A stretch of 64,000 bases of DNA from Prorocentrum cordatum (GCA_963575745.1 CAUYUJ010012136.1:1-64000), one strand, 5' to 3'; positions 31,879 to 44,428 are shown, counted from the first letter of the stretch. The notes: generated from the letters alone by a model not told the origin. Numbers and translations: made by a program.

Positions 31879-32579
31879 GCGTTTCGTGTCTCGAGGTGGG
31901 AACACACAAGTTAATCAAAAGTATGGCCTGGGCTGGAAGATTGTCGCCCTGGGCTCTGAAGAATGGCGTGCCTCCGATACATATTGGCTTTCCTGGAGGA
32001 GACAAGTGTTCGGAGCCCTTCGGTCGGATCAGAAACCAAAGCGATGCGAGGACGCCCGATGGGTACATTTGAGTTTCCAGCGCTACGCCGCTTTAGCCTC
32101 TGAGCCCGTTTATCATAGGACCGTTGGTGCCTGATTGTGTGTTTGGATCGAGTTGGGGGATTTTGCAACGTTGCTTCTCGCATGTAGATCCTGTCGCGCC
32201 TGGTCGCCCAGGCATACCTTTTTTCAGACTTCAACGCTCACCAACCGCCAGGACTTCAGCGTCGCCTCGGGGCGCGTCGCCGTCGTCATCGTCGTCGTCG
32301 CCCGTCGTGGCTCGTCGTTTCCCACCTCCCCACGAGGAGGGGCTGGAGGGGAAGCAGGGGCAGGGAACAGGACGGGAGGAGGGAACGTCGGCCTGCGCAT
32401 GAGGGCTGCGAGCTGCCCCCGTGGAGTCCCGAGCCTTCGGCCCCAGTAGCTCTGAAGGGGGCGGCTCTGGCTTCACCCAAGATGGATCGATCATGGGTCA
32501 CCCGCAGGGGAACGAAGGCAGCCGCGCTGTGTCCTCCGCGGGCTGGGCTGGAGGGATGTCTTTCTCTTGGCGGTGCGTT

Positions 32580-32735
32580 CGGGAGGGAAGGCATAGGGGG
32601 GGGGGCCTTCTCTGCAGGCTCAGAAGGTTTTCGGTGTTGTGCTCAGTTGTTTTGTGCCTTCTCCGAAGCCACAGGGGGCCATTCAGAAGGCAGACTTGAT
32701 GCCCCGCCGCCTTGTGAGAAGGCCTGCGCGCCGCA
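32580..32735. mobile_element. Short TIR element, family M2, copy D (eroded)
   Basis: GGGCCTTCTCTGCAGGCTCA at the left and CCGCCGCCTTGTGAGAAGGC at the right; outer ends not preserved. Confidence 0.5.
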
Positions 32736-32910
32736 GATTCTCCAAAAGGGTGCCGCGAGGGCGCGAATCTGATCCTGAGGTGAAGTCGATCTCGGCCTCT
32801 CAGGTGCAAGCGCGGCCTTTGTTTGGGCCCCGAGTCAGCCCCGACCCCCTGCGAGGTGCAGCCAACTGCGAGGTGCTGCCAAGGAGGCTCGATCGGTCGG
32901 TACGTTCTTT

Positions 32911-33091
32911 CGGCGGCGCGCCCAGTTGGAAGGCAGAGGGGGCGGGCTTCCTCAGAAAGCTTGGGAAGCCTCCAGCCTTCTGAGAAGCTTCCTGAACCTC
33001 CATTTTTCAGGAGGCTGGAGGGTTTCTGAGGACCCCCGCCGCCTTCTTAAAGGGCCCGCCCCTTTTCACTTTCTTCCTGGGCGCGCCGCCG
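32911..33091. mobile_element. Short TIR element, family M2, copy E
   Basis: The best-preserved ends of the family: CGGCGGCGCGCCCAGTTGGA on the left and its complement TCCTGGGCGCGCCGCCG on the right, with GGGCGGGCTTCCTCAGAAAG / CTTAAAGGGCCCGCCCC inner arms. Confidence 0.75.
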
Positions 33092-33457
33092 TTGCCCTGG
33101 GGGTTGGCGGTTGTCGATTTAGCGCTTGTGCAAGTTGGTGTTGCAACTCTGTAAGCAAGTAGTCGCCTCCTGGATCCTGGTGGAAGCCAGCGGAGCGTCG
33201 ACCGATCGGACACAGACTAGACCTCGTCCCCGCTAGTTACGGCCAGCGCATAACTGTTCCGCTGTCTCAGCCCTTTGGGGGACCAGCGGAGTGCTGCACT
33301 GCAACGCAGAGTAAAGATCGCTTTAGGGAGGCAAGAGGGGGCGAGAGGAGGAAAGGGTGATGAGTAGGACAAGACGGGAGAGGAGGGGGAGGAAGAGGAT
33401 GAGCAGGCGCAGGAGGAGGAGGAGGCTTCGCCGCCTCTGCGATCTGCGAAGGCAAGC

Positions 33458-33458
<1 letters not shown>

Positions 33459-33489
<31 letters not shown>

Positions 33490-33578
33490 CAGGGGGAGGC
33501 GCAGCAGGAGCTCCTCGCCCCCCTGCGCGATATCCAGGAGGAGCGAGAGGAAGAGGAGGAGTAGGGGATGACGATGAC

Positions 33579-33627
<49 letters not shown>

Positions 33628-33673
33628 CTGATGATGATGAAGATGAAGATGCTGATGATGAAGATGCTGATGC

Positions 33674-33723
<50 letters not shown>

Positions 33724-33890
33724 GTGATGGTGATGGTGATGGTGATGGTGGTGATGGTGATGACGATGATGATCATGATGATGATGCTGCTGATGATGAT
33801 GATGGTGGTAGTGGAGATGATGATGATGCCGATGATGGTGATGATGATGATGGTGATGATGAGGATGATGATGATGATGATGATGATGAC

Positions 33891-33954
<64 letters not shown>

Positions 33955-34045
33955 GCGCTGGTGATGATGGTGATGGTGATGTTGATGATGATGATGATGA
34001 GGAGGAGGAGGAAGAGGAGGAGGAGGACGACGACGACGAGAAGGA
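33459..34045 (+). repeat. (GA)n, long (GAT)n, then (GGA)n
   Basis: GA to 33489; GAT from about 33568 to 33997 with GGT/GCT variants; GGA and GAC to 34045. The GAT block is one of the longest pure-trinucleotide arrays here. Confidence 0.95.
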
Positions 34046-34287
34046 GGACTTCTACGTTGAGTTTGGCGGCGACGCTGGCGACGACGACGACAATGCCGCT
34101 GACGCTGGCGAGGCCGACGGCAGCAGCGACGCCGACGAGGGGTATTTCGTTGACGCTCGTCGCTGGCGGCAACGACGGCGAGCGCGGCAGGGGCAGGGCG
34201 GCGGTGGCGCCACGCCGCGCTCGTCTGGCGTCGCATTCGAGCTGCAGCTGCGGCTGGACGCTGGCCGGCAGGTGCTCAGCGACAAGG

Positions 34288-34850
34288 CACCCCGTCGTCG
34301 TCCTCGTCGTCGTTGTCGTCTTCGTCGCCGTCGTCGTCGTCGTCCTCGGCGACAGCGTCGTCGTCGTGGTCGCCGTCTTCGTCATCCTCGTCGCCTTCGG
34401 CATCTTTGTCGACTTCGTCGTTGTCTTCGTCGTCGTCGTTTCGGTCGTCGTATTGGTCGTCGTCGTCCCGCCCCCCATCGCCCGCATACTTCCCCTTCTC
34501 TGCCTCCTCCGGCGCCTCTTTCTTCCTCCTCCTCCTCCCATTCCCCTCCTCGCCCTCTTGTTCCTTTTCTGGTGTCTCCTGCTCTTGCTCCTCTTGCATG
34601 TGGATTGCCCCCCCTCGCTCAAACGGGGAGTCGGAGCAGGAGGAGGCGGGGGGCCTATTCCGCCCTTCACCTCCTCTGCCTCCTCCGACGCCTCTTCTTC
34701 CTCCTCCTTCTCCCGTTCCCCTCCTCGCCCTGCGATTCCCTTTCTGGTGTCTCCTGCTCCTGCTCCTCTTGCATGTGGGTTGCTCCCCTTGCTCAAAGGG
34801 GGCGTCGGAGCAGGAAGAGGTGGGGGGTCTATCCCACCCTTCACCTCCTG
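34288..34850 (+). repeat. (GTC)n then a ~176-bp tandem duplication of CCT-rich DNA
   Basis: GTC units to about 34470. TGCCTCCTCCGGCGCCTC at 34501 recurs at 34677, and the following GTGTCTCCTGCTC...CTTGCATGTGG...GTCGGAGCAGGA block is repeated too. Long frames on both strands are by-products. Confidence 0.8.
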
Positions 34851-35059
34851 CACTTACTCCTCGAAGAGCCACCGGCTTCGCGCCGTGCTAAGCAATGGGA
34901 TGCTGTAGCCTGAAAGCTTCCTCCCCCTCCTCCGCATGTCTCATCTTGCTCCTTGTCCTTATGCTCCGTCTCCTTCACCTCCTCATCATTCCGCTCTTTC
35001 CCCCCTCGCCGTCTCCCAGAGGAAGGATAAGTAGAAGGACGGGGATGAGGACGAGGAGG

Positions 35060-35165
35060 GAGGATGAGGAGGAGGAGGAGGAAGAGGAGGAGGATGAAGA
35101 GAATAAGGAGGAGGAGGAGGAGGAGGAGGAGGAGGAGGGGTGGGAGTAGGAGTGGGAGTGGGAGC
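35060..35165 (+). repeat. (GGA)n tract with GGGAGT end
   Basis: GGA units to about 35142 followed by GAGTGGGAGTGGGAGC. Confidence 0.95.
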
Positions 35166-35515
35166 GGGAGTCAAGTTGGCCAGGTCTAGTGAATCAGAGG
35201 GCCACGCCCATTTTTATTTCCCCACACAACATGATAATCAAGTGTGGCACACTTCGATGTGGGATTGAAATGCATTCGGAAATGCGTTCCCATCTCGCAA
35301 ACCGAAGGCGTTCTCGCGCGCCCCCACTTCCGACGACGTGGCGAGAGGGAACCGACGCGGGCCGCGCAGGGGCGGGGGCGGCAAGACTTCTGATATAGGA
35401 GTGGCGGAGACGAAGCATGCGCCATGCTGACACAGCACTGGCACTCCCACTCACAGACTGCGCGGCGCTTGGGCGAGGTCAGAAAGAGCGTGTTCTGTGG
35501 TCTCTTGGGGGGGGG

Positions 35516-36960
35516 GAGGGTTTGGAACTGGAATCCCCCCCCTGGACAGAGGGGGGGGGTTCGACCCCCCCCCCCCTCCCGTGACGGAGGGGGGGGGGTT
35601 CAACCCCCCCCTGCTTCCCCTCTCCTCGGGCCGGCGCTTGCGTCGGGGCGGCGGCGGCTGGCGACGGCGGCGGGGACGACGATTTCCATTTCTGGGCCGG
35701 CATCGGCAAGTGCCTGCGGCGGCGGGCGGCGGTGGCGGGGAGCGTCGACGAGGACGACGGTGGTGGTGGTGGTGGTGGTGGTGGTGGTGGTGGTGGTGGT
35801 GGTGGTGGTGGTGGTGGTGGGTTGTGGCGGTGGTGGCGGTAGCGGTGGTGGTGGTTGTGGTGGTGATGGTGTGGTGGTTTGTTGTGGTGGTGGTGGTTGT
35901 GGCGGTTGGTGGTGGTGGTGGTGGTTTGGTGGTGGTTTGGTGGTGGTGTGGTGGTGGTTTTTGGTGGTGGTGGTGGGTTGTGGTGGTGGTGGTGGTGGTG
36001 GTGATGGTGGTTTGGTGTTGGTGTGGTGGTGATTTGTGGTGGTGGTGGTGGGTTGTGGTTGTGGCGGTGGTTTGTGGAGGTGGTGTTGGTGATGCTGGTG
36101 GCGGTGGTGTTGGTGGTGGTGTGGTGGTTTGTGGTGGTGGTGGTGGTGGGTTGTGCTGGTGGTGGTGGTGGTGGCGGCGGTGGGTGTTCTGGTGTGGTAG
36201 ATTGTGGTGCTGGTGGTGGTAGTGGTGGTGGGTTTTCGTGGTGGGGGTGGTGGAGGTGATGGTGACTTGTGGTGGTGGTTGTGGTGGTGGTGGCTGTGGT
36301 GGTTGTGTTGGTTATGTGCTGCTGTTGGTGGTGGTGGTGGGTTTTTGTGGTGGTGGTGGCGGTGGTGGTTGTGGCGGTGGGTGTTCTGGTGTGGTAGATT
36401 CTGCGGGTGGTGGCAGTGGTGGTGGGTTTTTGTGGTGGTGGTGGTGGTGATGGTGCGTTGTGGTGGTGGTTGTGGTGGTGATGGTAGCTGTGGTGGTTGT
36501 GTTGGTTTTGTGGTGTTGTTTCGTGGTGGTGGTGGTGGGTTGAGGCGGTGGTGGTGGTGGTAGTGGTGGTGGTGGTAGTGGTGGTAATCGTCGCTGCGTC
36601 CCCGCCGTCGCCGGCGCCAGCGCCGGCGCTGCTGGCCGGCGCCAGCGCCAGCGCCGGCGCGAGGGGTGGGGGTGGGGGGGGGGTTGGAACCCCCCTCCCC
36701 CAGCGCCAGGGGGCGGAGGGGGGAGAGAGGGTTTGAACCCCCCCCCCTTGAGCTGCCTCTGGTCATCGTCGCTGTGTCCCCGCCGTGGGCGCTGCTGGCG
36801 GCCGCCAGGGCCGGCGCCGAGGAGGGGGGGGTGGGGGGTTTGAACCCCCCCCCCTCTCTGGGAGGGTGGGGAGGGGGGTCGGGAGGGGAGGGGTTTGGGG
36901 GGAATGGAGTCCCCTTGGTTTTCATCGACAGCGCCGAGTGTTGGGGGGGGGGGCCCGCCC
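35516..36960 (+). repeat. (GGT)n array bracketed by GGGTTNNACCC palindromes
   Basis: GGT units with TTGTGG variants fill 35757-36582. On both sides lie G-run/C-run palindromes centred on GGGTTCGACCC (about 35548), GGGTTCAACCC (about 35597), GGTTGGAACC (about 36684), GGGTTTGAACCC (about 36730 and 36837). The right side has a 177-bp tandem duplication (ATCGTCGCTG at 36587 and 36764). Confidence 0.85.
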
Positions 36961-37756
36961 CCCGGTTTCAAACGCGCCGCCGAATGTTCTCAAGGTGTTC
37001 TCAAGGCATCCCAAGGCACTCGCCCGTGAAACGCGTTCTCTCCGAGGTCAGCACCCGTCGCTCGCATGCGCTGTGGCGAACGAGCCATGCGTCGCGCCCG
37101 CGCAGGACACCACCTCCGAGCGACCTGCGCACGGAGCCTGGGCGAGGGCGGCCCAGCGACCCTTCGCGCGGGCCCCAAAAGCATTTGCGAGTAACCAAGA
37201 TGCAGCCGCGCCGTTTGTTCCGACGCGCGGTCTTCAGTCCAGCCAATGGGGGAAACGCCGCCTCGGGTGCAGGGTTTTGCCGGAGGTTTGCCGCGGTATC
37301 GGTTTCGATTCCTGGGGCACGTTTAGTGCAAACGGCGCGACGATATGATGCACCCCGCCGAAGTGGGAACGCCCCGCTCGCGCGTCGGCGAACTGGCGTA
37401 CGATGGCAAGTGTGCGCCGCGCCCAGTCAGGAACTCGACTTCCCAGGAAAATGACAGCGTCGCGGAGGCGATAGCGACAGTTTGGCCTTTTTCACGGGAC
37501 GTGGGCCGCGCCCCATGCCTGTAACGCATTCTGCAACGTGGGCGTCTGAATATGCATGTTGACGAACAACATGGACTTAACATTGTTTTCTGACACGGAA
37601 GATGGGGCCACCAGGATTGGATCTTTATCGGTTGATTGGGTTGGTAGATTGGGAGTACATTCCAACGAAGCAGAAGTTTGTGGGTGGGAGGGTTAGATTG
37701 GGGAGGAGTCTCGGGAGGGAGCATCACGGATGGAATTGAGGAGGGGGTGGCGGAGG

Positions 37757-38245
37757 CGGACGCCGTCGCCGACGCCACGCCGTCGCCGACACGAACGTCG
37801 ACGCCGATAAGCGACAGCGGCGATGTTGACATTGACGCCGACGCCGACGCCGATAGCAACGATGACGTTGACGTTGATGCCGAAGCTTACGCCGACGCCG
37901 ATGTCGACGTTGGCGACGACGCCGACGTTAGCGTTGTTGACGCTGACGACGCCGACGACAACATGGACGACGACAATGTCGACGTTGGCACGACGCCAAC
38001 GTTCACGTTGTTGACGCTAGCGGCGCTGACGACGACCTGGACGACGACGACGACGATGTCGACGTTGGCGACGACGCCGACGTTGGCGTTGTTGACGCTG
38101 ACGGCGACGACGACCTTGTGACGACGACGGAGACGACGACGACAACGACGATGACGACGACGGTGACGACAACGGCGACGACGACGACGATGACGACGGG
38201 GACGACGGGGACGACGAGGGGGACGATGGCGACGACGACGATGGC
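37757..38245 (+). repeat. Degenerate (GAC/GCC/GTT)n array
   Basis: Period-three DNA giving Asp/Ala/Val-rich frames on the plus strand. Interruptions are frequent, so it is older than the pure arrays. 36970-37750 has no recognisable gene. Confidence 0.8.
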
Positions 38246-38840
38246 GACGGCGACGTCGCCTTCGGGTGCAGGCGCTGCGCCGCGCAACCGGCAGCGAGGG
38301 GCCTGGCGGCCGTGCCCAGCAGCGCTCCTCGAGCAACCGCTCCGTGCTGTCGAAGAGGATTGCCGGGCGGATCGGAGGGTGGGGAGGGGGAGGAGGAGTG
38401 AAGAGGAGTGGGAGTGTCCTGGAGTTCGCCAGGGACCATCCGACGCGCTTGATCGCGCCGAATGCGACAGGCGGCAGCCTCCAAAACAGGGGCCGCTGGA
38501 TTCTTGTAGCCTGGGTACAGTCCTCGCCTAATTCCCTTGAGATTTCCCAGCCCCTTCTTGGAGCGTTCGGTGCACGCCTGAATTGACTGCCTGGTGTCAA
38601 CGATGGCCGTTTGGCCACACCAAGGGCAGAAATATAATGAATGCGCAGGCCCAGATATTACGCGCAGCCATCACCACCCCGCTCGCCCGCACGATCCCAT
38701 CACCGAACGCGACCTGCGCCGAGCCGACATCAATGGCAGTGCAGGGCTGGCCACACGCCTCCAGCACGTTCGCCGAGGGACAAGCACCCGAGCAAAGCGA
38801 ACGAGTCCACCTTCGGCCAGTTGTCTGTAAGCCGTGCCCG

Positions 38841-39541
38841 TCAACGCTTGGGAAGCCCGCTGGCGGATCGAAAAACAGGTGGCATCCCACTGGTCAGTGC
38901 CGGGCACACGCTGATCCCTGGTGGCGATGTCCCAAGATCTTGGGCGGCTTTGGACGCGAGCTTATCGGCTACATCGTTACCCGACGCGAGGAGAACCTCA
39001 TCCTCCCAAAGAGTGGGGCCCGAGGGATCAACATGGGAGAGGGTCCACGTCAAAACAATCCCGTCCTCGCAGTCCATCAAGGCCATCCGAATTCGAAACC
39101 ACAAATCAGAATCAGCACCGTCGTAGTGAAGATAGCGACGGCGGCGCCAACCTTCGAACAAGGGCTATTCTTGGTAACATATTCAAAGTCATCGGGAATG
39201 TTGAGAAGAGCTAGTCCGAAGGCTAGCATTTCTGCCCTCGGCACAGTCTGGCGGCGGCTCGTTAAGGTGGAGGCCCAGACTTGGAGGCGAGACCACGCCT
39301 CACCATCTCATGCCACCAGCTCAGCCGCAGCGCCGACTCGTCGGCGACGGGGGTCGGAGCTAAAAGCTCCTCCAGGGCCATCTCCAAAGCCCCTCAGAAG
39401 ACCAGAAAGAGCCCTGGCCGTAGCGACGGCCGCGCCATCCATAATCGAAGACGACGACCCCACATCCCAAGACACGTCCACCCGCCCATCATTGAACGCA
39501 GGGAAAGTATCAGATGCGGGGGGAATGCCCCTCAACCACAA
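38841..39541 (-). pseudogene. RNase H remnant of the LINE
   Basis: The upstream part (39541-39308) reads WLRGIPPASDTFPAF and later SSSSIMDGAAVATA, in the place of the usual YTDGSG catalytic start. The downstream part (39161-38841) reads VLTWTLSHVDPSGPTLWEDE then LLASGNDVADKLASKAAQDL, the characteristic C-terminal motif with its final Asp. The two lie in different frames, so the domain is broken. In life it would remove the RNA strand after reverse transcription. Confidence 0.65.
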
Positions 39542-40062
39542 AGTTGGATTCGCCTCGTGCCCGACGCTGGCCTTGCGGCAGAAAAAGCCGATTGGCTGAA
39601 CGCCTTCTGATTACAGCCCTGGGGGCACTCCCAACTATTGTGGAGAGGGGTCTCGAGCGCAAGCACGCATCTAGGACATAGGGGGGAACCTCGTACCCCG
39701 CCTCGTGCTGACGGGCGTGGGTCCACTGCCCCCCTGGCGCGACGGCAACAAGGAGACCCTCTTGTTCGTGCTCGTCGCGTTTCTCCAGCCTGCGGACCTC
39801 TTGGCGGCCAGGGTGGAGGTCGGCCCCCCAACGAGGTCCTCACCACGAGGGTGGTGACAAGCCTGGCCCCAGAGCGCAGCACGCAACTCGTCCTTGAAAT
39901 CACCAACGAGCCTCGGGACATCAAAGTCGCCTTCGACAGGCGCCCGATGTCATCACGACCCGGAAGGTGCCGCACCTCGAAGTGGCCATCGCAGGGCCGG
40001 TGCCACTCGACGGGGGACCAGAGGCTTCCAACCCTCGTCCGGCAGCGAGGCGACGACGACAC
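39532..40062 (-). pseudogene. LINE zinc-finger segment after the reverse transcriptase
   Basis: One minus frame contains SPLCPRCVLALETPLHNSWE followed by CPQG: a CX2C then H and C arrangement found after the catalytic domain in LINE proteins (consensus CPxCGxxxETxxHxxWxCP). It lies between the reverse transcriptase and RNase H remnants, as expected. The upstream part of the frame (residues 1-130) shows no motif. Confidence 0.5.
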
Positions 40063-40106
40063 CGATCGGACATCGGACCCGACGCCAGCATTGCGAGGCC
40101 ATTAGA

Positions 40107-41138
40107 TCAAGCCTGCCTCGGATGTGATGCCACGCCCGAGTTATTCAAGTGGGCATTGCAGAAGCATCGATTCCACCTGTCGAGCCACGCGAGGAGGACC
40201 TGAGCCCTCAGGGCGGCACGAGGCCCCCGATCCCTGAACAGAGAGACAGCACAGTGGTGAGGCAACGACCTGGAGCTTTGCCGGCGACCGACTGCTCGGC
40301 CTGACGACGCATTAGCCGAATTGAGGTCGGCGCTGGCCCCATGGCCAGTTGGCCGTGCACGGCCTGGGGAACCCGTGGGACATTTTTTGCAGCGCGATCG
40401 AGCCTGCGCATGCGCTTGATGCGCTGCGCCCGAGGCCGCGCCTTCCTCTGACGGCCCATGATTTGTTTTCCGCCCGACGAGGACCACCCCCCCTGCCACA
40501 TCCAAGATCGACAGCCTGGGCCGCCGGGAACTCATGTATACCTGCATCACGGAGACACGCAACAACCCTCTCGCCGACACGAGGACAGGATGCAATAACC
40601 ATGGTGCTGGCACAGACAAGTGATGCATGGCGAACGATTTGGCAAAGGTTTGGCCAACCTGTGGAAGCTGGGCGGCAGCGCCCTCCGCTGTACATTCCAC
40701 TCGCGCCACGGTGTCATCCACAAAGGTCCAGAACTCCGAGGACGAGACGAGGGCCCGAATCCCATATGCAGCATGAGCCGCCAATAAAATCGGGCCCAGG
40801 AAATCCTCGGCAAGCTTGACACCGTGCGCTGGGCCAGCCACGATGGACTTGGCTGGGAAGGTTTAATATGAAGCAGCATTTTTGGAGCGAAGGATCCTTG
40901 GAGCCAGGAACACCTGCACCTCCATCCAATGAGGTAGCGATGGAGGGAAAACCCCGCTGGACAGAAATGCGCGTGGGCAGCAGCAGGCTGACGCGATAGC
41001 ACAACTTCTCAAGTCAAGGATGGGGGCAGAAGTGAAGCCGAGCTGATGAGAGGACTCGTCTAAAATCGCTCTCTGGAGAGCGGCTCTCAAGTCCGACGAC
41101 CCACGGGTGGCCACGTCCCACAACCCACCGAGGTCCAT
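40107..41138 (-). pseudogene. Reverse transcriptase remnant of the LINE
   Basis: In the frame ending at 40107, KSIVAGPAHGVKLAEDFLGP matches motif B of a dinoflagellate reverse transcriptase type and FWTFVDDTVARVECTAEGAA is motif C with both catalytic Asp. A TAA closes this frame just upstream of KSIVAG. The preceding part is in another frame (41138-40863), with LWDVATRG where motif A would be and a following LGFTSAPILDL, CPRAF stretch. At least one frameshift therefore separates motif A from B. Motif D/E regions downstream are not clear. Confidence 0.6.
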
Positions 41139-41413
41139 GGACCACTAGTCCGTGATTGGGCCCCGAGCTCTCGACCACGCGCTCATGCAGGTGGGTAAAA
41201 CCGAAATGGCGCGATCACCTCCTGATGGTTTTGGAGTGGTCGCGCCATTCGCCAAGATCAGCTGCAGGCCAGGATCCCTTCTGCTCTCCACGGGCCTTGC
41301 TGAGCGATATCTCGGAGACGTCTCTTGTGATGCCGTCATCGTCCAGGGGTTCGATCGGCTTGGCACGAGCGTGGGCAAGCAGCATGGTCAACCGCTGCAA
41401 AGATCGGAACGAG

Positions 41414-41589
41414 CACAGTCAACCATGATAGTAAGGATAGGGCAACGTCCCAAGGCTACCCTTGCATCCTTGCCCCTTCGGCATTCGGCATCCTTCGGCT
41501 TTCTGCTGCGCTCCGCACGGAAAACGTCAATATGGCGTTCTAAGGCCCCTGCATCCTTTCCGCGCGTCCTTATTATCTTGGCCGAGTGT
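41414..41589. mobile_element. Short TIR element, family M8, copy 1, nested in the LINE
   Basis: Left ACAGTCAACCATGATAGTAA then GGATAGGGC; right end complement GTCCTTATTATC. Interior CTACCCTTGCATCCTTGCC and GGCCCCTGCATCCTT. The second copy is at 61463-61614. Its place inside the LINE shows that it inserted later than the LINE or came in during decay. Confidence 0.65.
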
Positions 41590-42109
41590 AGCGTGCGGAT
41601 CAGCCCACGGCGCTCGCCAACTGCCCGGCTCGTGCTCCACCGCGGCGCCGGGGTCGCCCGTGACAGCCCTGGGCCCGACGGCGGCCGCCTCCAACGGCGC
41701 GGGCGGCGGTGGGCCACGACCGCGACGAGGCGCCGGCGAGGGCCTGCTGCGCCAGCAGCCACGCGCCCATGCGACGCCAGCGGCCCTGCGCGAGCCTAAC
41801 GTGCGCCCCCGCGGGCTGGCAACCCACTGCTCTGCAGACATGGGCGGGCCCAGAAGGAGCGTGGCCAGGCCGAAGCACTCGTCTATGTCCATGGCGATGG
41901 CCTCTGGACCAACGAGCTCTGCCCTCGGCTGGGCCCACGCTTGGTCGATCATGTTGAAGATGGGCGCGATGAGCAGGGACCGGCTGCGGCGCATCGGCGG
42001 CATGGCGGCGCAAAGCCGCAACGCGGTTGAACAGAGGTGAGAGCGTCCACCGGAGCTCCATAACTGGATTGCGCATGCGCGATCGGCCGGGCGACGGCTG
42101 GAGCCTCCG

Positions 42110-43480
42110 TCACTTGAGCTCGTGCGTCTGAGCCCGACCGCGATACGCAGCCCGCTGTCGGCGTCCAGGACGGCGCCCTCCATGGTCGGCACCCGTCGCG
42201 AGTGGGCCGGGGTGGCCTCCTGCACGCCTGGCGCTGGCGTCGGCGGCAAAAACCCATGCAGGAGACGAGCGCCATAACTCCGCCGAGGACGGCGCCACCA
42301 CAGCGGCGGCTGCTTTGGTCCACGACGCGGCGCCGATATGAACCGGCACCCGCACCTCGCTCGGAGGAGGCGCCCCCTCGGGAGGGACTACGGCGTCGGA
42401 GGCCTCCTGAGGCCCAGCATCGAGGCGCGTGCAACGTCGGGCTCGAGCCTCTTCGCGACGCCGCGGCCTCTTGCCGTCGGGGCTGGCGGTCTTCTCTGGG
42501 CGAGGCCGCGGGGGCAACTCCCTGGGGGCAGCCAAGGCCTGATGCCACCAATCGGCATGTCCAGACAGGATTTCAATATCCAAGGCCACGTGCGTCTTCC
42601 ACAGGGGCTTACGCGAATGCGCGCACTTTGAGCCGGTCGGTAAAGCCCCGCTTGACCACGAAGTAATCGATGAGGGGGCCGCTGCCCAGGGTGTTCTACA
42701 AGACCGCTCTTGACGAGCGTGGCAAGGCCCACGTTCCAGTCCGCGCAGATGATCCATGGGTCAACCAGGGGCCCCACGAACTGGCTGATGGAACGACGCC
42801 GTGGTGCATTAATGCACCAGTCTTGGGCCCAGGGAAAGAGGTAGGCCGACGGGGGCATGGCATTGCCGCGTTGCATATGCAGCGTGCTGGGGCAGAAACC
42901 CTCGATGGCCTTGGGCCTCGCTTGGCGAAGGCGCTCCAATGATGCGGCCGCAATGTGGCGCTCGCGTACAATCCACTCTCCACTACGTGAGCCCGTGTGC
43001 GAAAGGGCGGAGGCGGCCGCTGGGGCGCCCGCCATCTTCCAGCCGCCCGTGAGCAGGTCGGCCCGGACAGCCTCCATGCCATTCGCTCGCACAGGAGCCC
43101 CAGCGAACGCCACCGTCTCGAAGAGGGTGCCAGCGCCGCGCGTGAAGGAGACCGCCTTGGGCCCCATTCGCTGATGTTGGCGAAAGTACCCGAGCAGAAC
43201 CCGGATTATGCGGCGTCGGTGTTGGAGCTGGCGGCGGGGCAGGCTGGGGGGCGTCGGGAGGATCCTGCTCCGCCTGAGCATCGAACATCTCTTGCTCGGC
43301 CTCGAAGGCCTGCTCCGAATCATTGAAGGGGTCGTAGCCGTCGCAATCCAAGGCCGCCGCCCGCTGCTCGTCGTGACTCGCTGCCTCGGTAGCCTCGACC
43401 TCACCGTGAACGGCCGCCAGCGCGGCGGCCGCACCTGGATCCAATCCTTCGCAACACGGCGGCGGCGAGCCCAACTCGAA
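42110..43480 (-). pseudogene. Endonuclease and linker remnant of the LINE
   Basis: One minus frame reads FVGPLVDPWIICADWNVGLA then TLVKSGLVEH, the P.II.GDWN.....L..SG signature of the endonuclease/exonuclease/phosphatase fold of LINEs. Shifted frames continue with GSGPLIDYFVVKRGFTDRLK and KPLWKTHVALDIEILSGHAD then WWHQALAAPRELPPRP, which are the expected end of the domain and start of the linker. An acidic stretch (FNDSEQAFEAEQEMFDAQAE) precedes at about 43290-43350. The catalytic residues N-terminal to ADWN are not recognised. Confidence 0.55.
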
Positions 43481-43805
43481 GGTTGGGATTTACGTTGCAA
43501 CCTGCGGCTGGCAACGCGGCGACTCTGCACCCGATTCGGCCATCGGGGTTTGCGATCAAACGCCATCCTGGCCAGTTGGCGACTGCGAGCCCGACTGCGG
43601 CGTCGGGGTCTGCGTTCCATCGCCGTGCTGCCCGACAGGAAACAGGGGGCCCAACTGCAGGGCCGGCATCTGCGATCTAGCGCCTGAACTGCGAGACTGC
43701 GACGATGAGCCCGACTCGAGGAGCATCGGGGTTTGCGATCCAGCGCTTGCTGAAGCCGAGCAAAATTGCGACGGCGAGCCTGGCTCGAGGAGCATCGCGG
43801 TTTCG
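43460..43805. repeat. Degenerate minisatellite, 60-69-bp unit, about five copies
   Basis: Units start TCGGGGTTTGCGATC or TCGGGGTCTGCGTTC and contain GCGACTGCGAGCCCGACT variants. It lies within the N-terminal/endonuclease part of the decayed LINE and may have been a protein repeat region. Confidence 0.65.
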
Positions 43806-44428
43806 GAGACACAGTGAAGCCGAGTACGTCGACGACAGCGGAGAACTCGTGGCAACCGAGGCCCCCGTGGAGATCGGAGCAGCCGCGGGTGGCCGCGGCC
43901 GAGGGCGGACCTTTGTGGTCGGCCGGACCATCGCACCCAGGCAGGAAACATTGCCGTGGGCCGGCCACGGCGAGGAGCTCGGCGGAGACGATGGCTGCGC
44001 CGCGGAACAAGCTTGCAGAGGCTGGGCAACCGAGGCACCTCGCAAGCAGGGCCTGCCGCCGAAGGAGAGCTCGACCACGAAGTCGGGTTCGGCCGCCGCT
44101 GCCATTCTGGGCGGTGCCCCCTGACCGGAGGGAGGTCTTGATGGCCTCGACCATGCGCGCCGCGTGGCGGGCGGGCTCCTCCTCCTAAGCCTCGCGGTCT
44201 GCCTGGGCGAGCCGCTGCAGGTCGCCGCGGTGGTTGGCTCGAATGCGGCGGCGATCCCGCTAGGCCGAGGCGCGGATGTCCCGCGCCATGTCCATCTGAA
44301 TAATGACAGCGTTATCGTGCCTTGCCGCCTGCAAGGCGTCGTCAGTGAAGTGGCGATGATCAGGGTGGGCGGGCCAAGCCGCCACATGCTCAACGCAGAG
44401 GACCATTCAGTGGGCTGCGTCTCCCTCA

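Noticed and set aside
33217-34913. His-, Ile-, Asp- or Met-rich frames of up to 500 codons over the GAT array
   Set aside because: All six frames are open for the same trivial reason.
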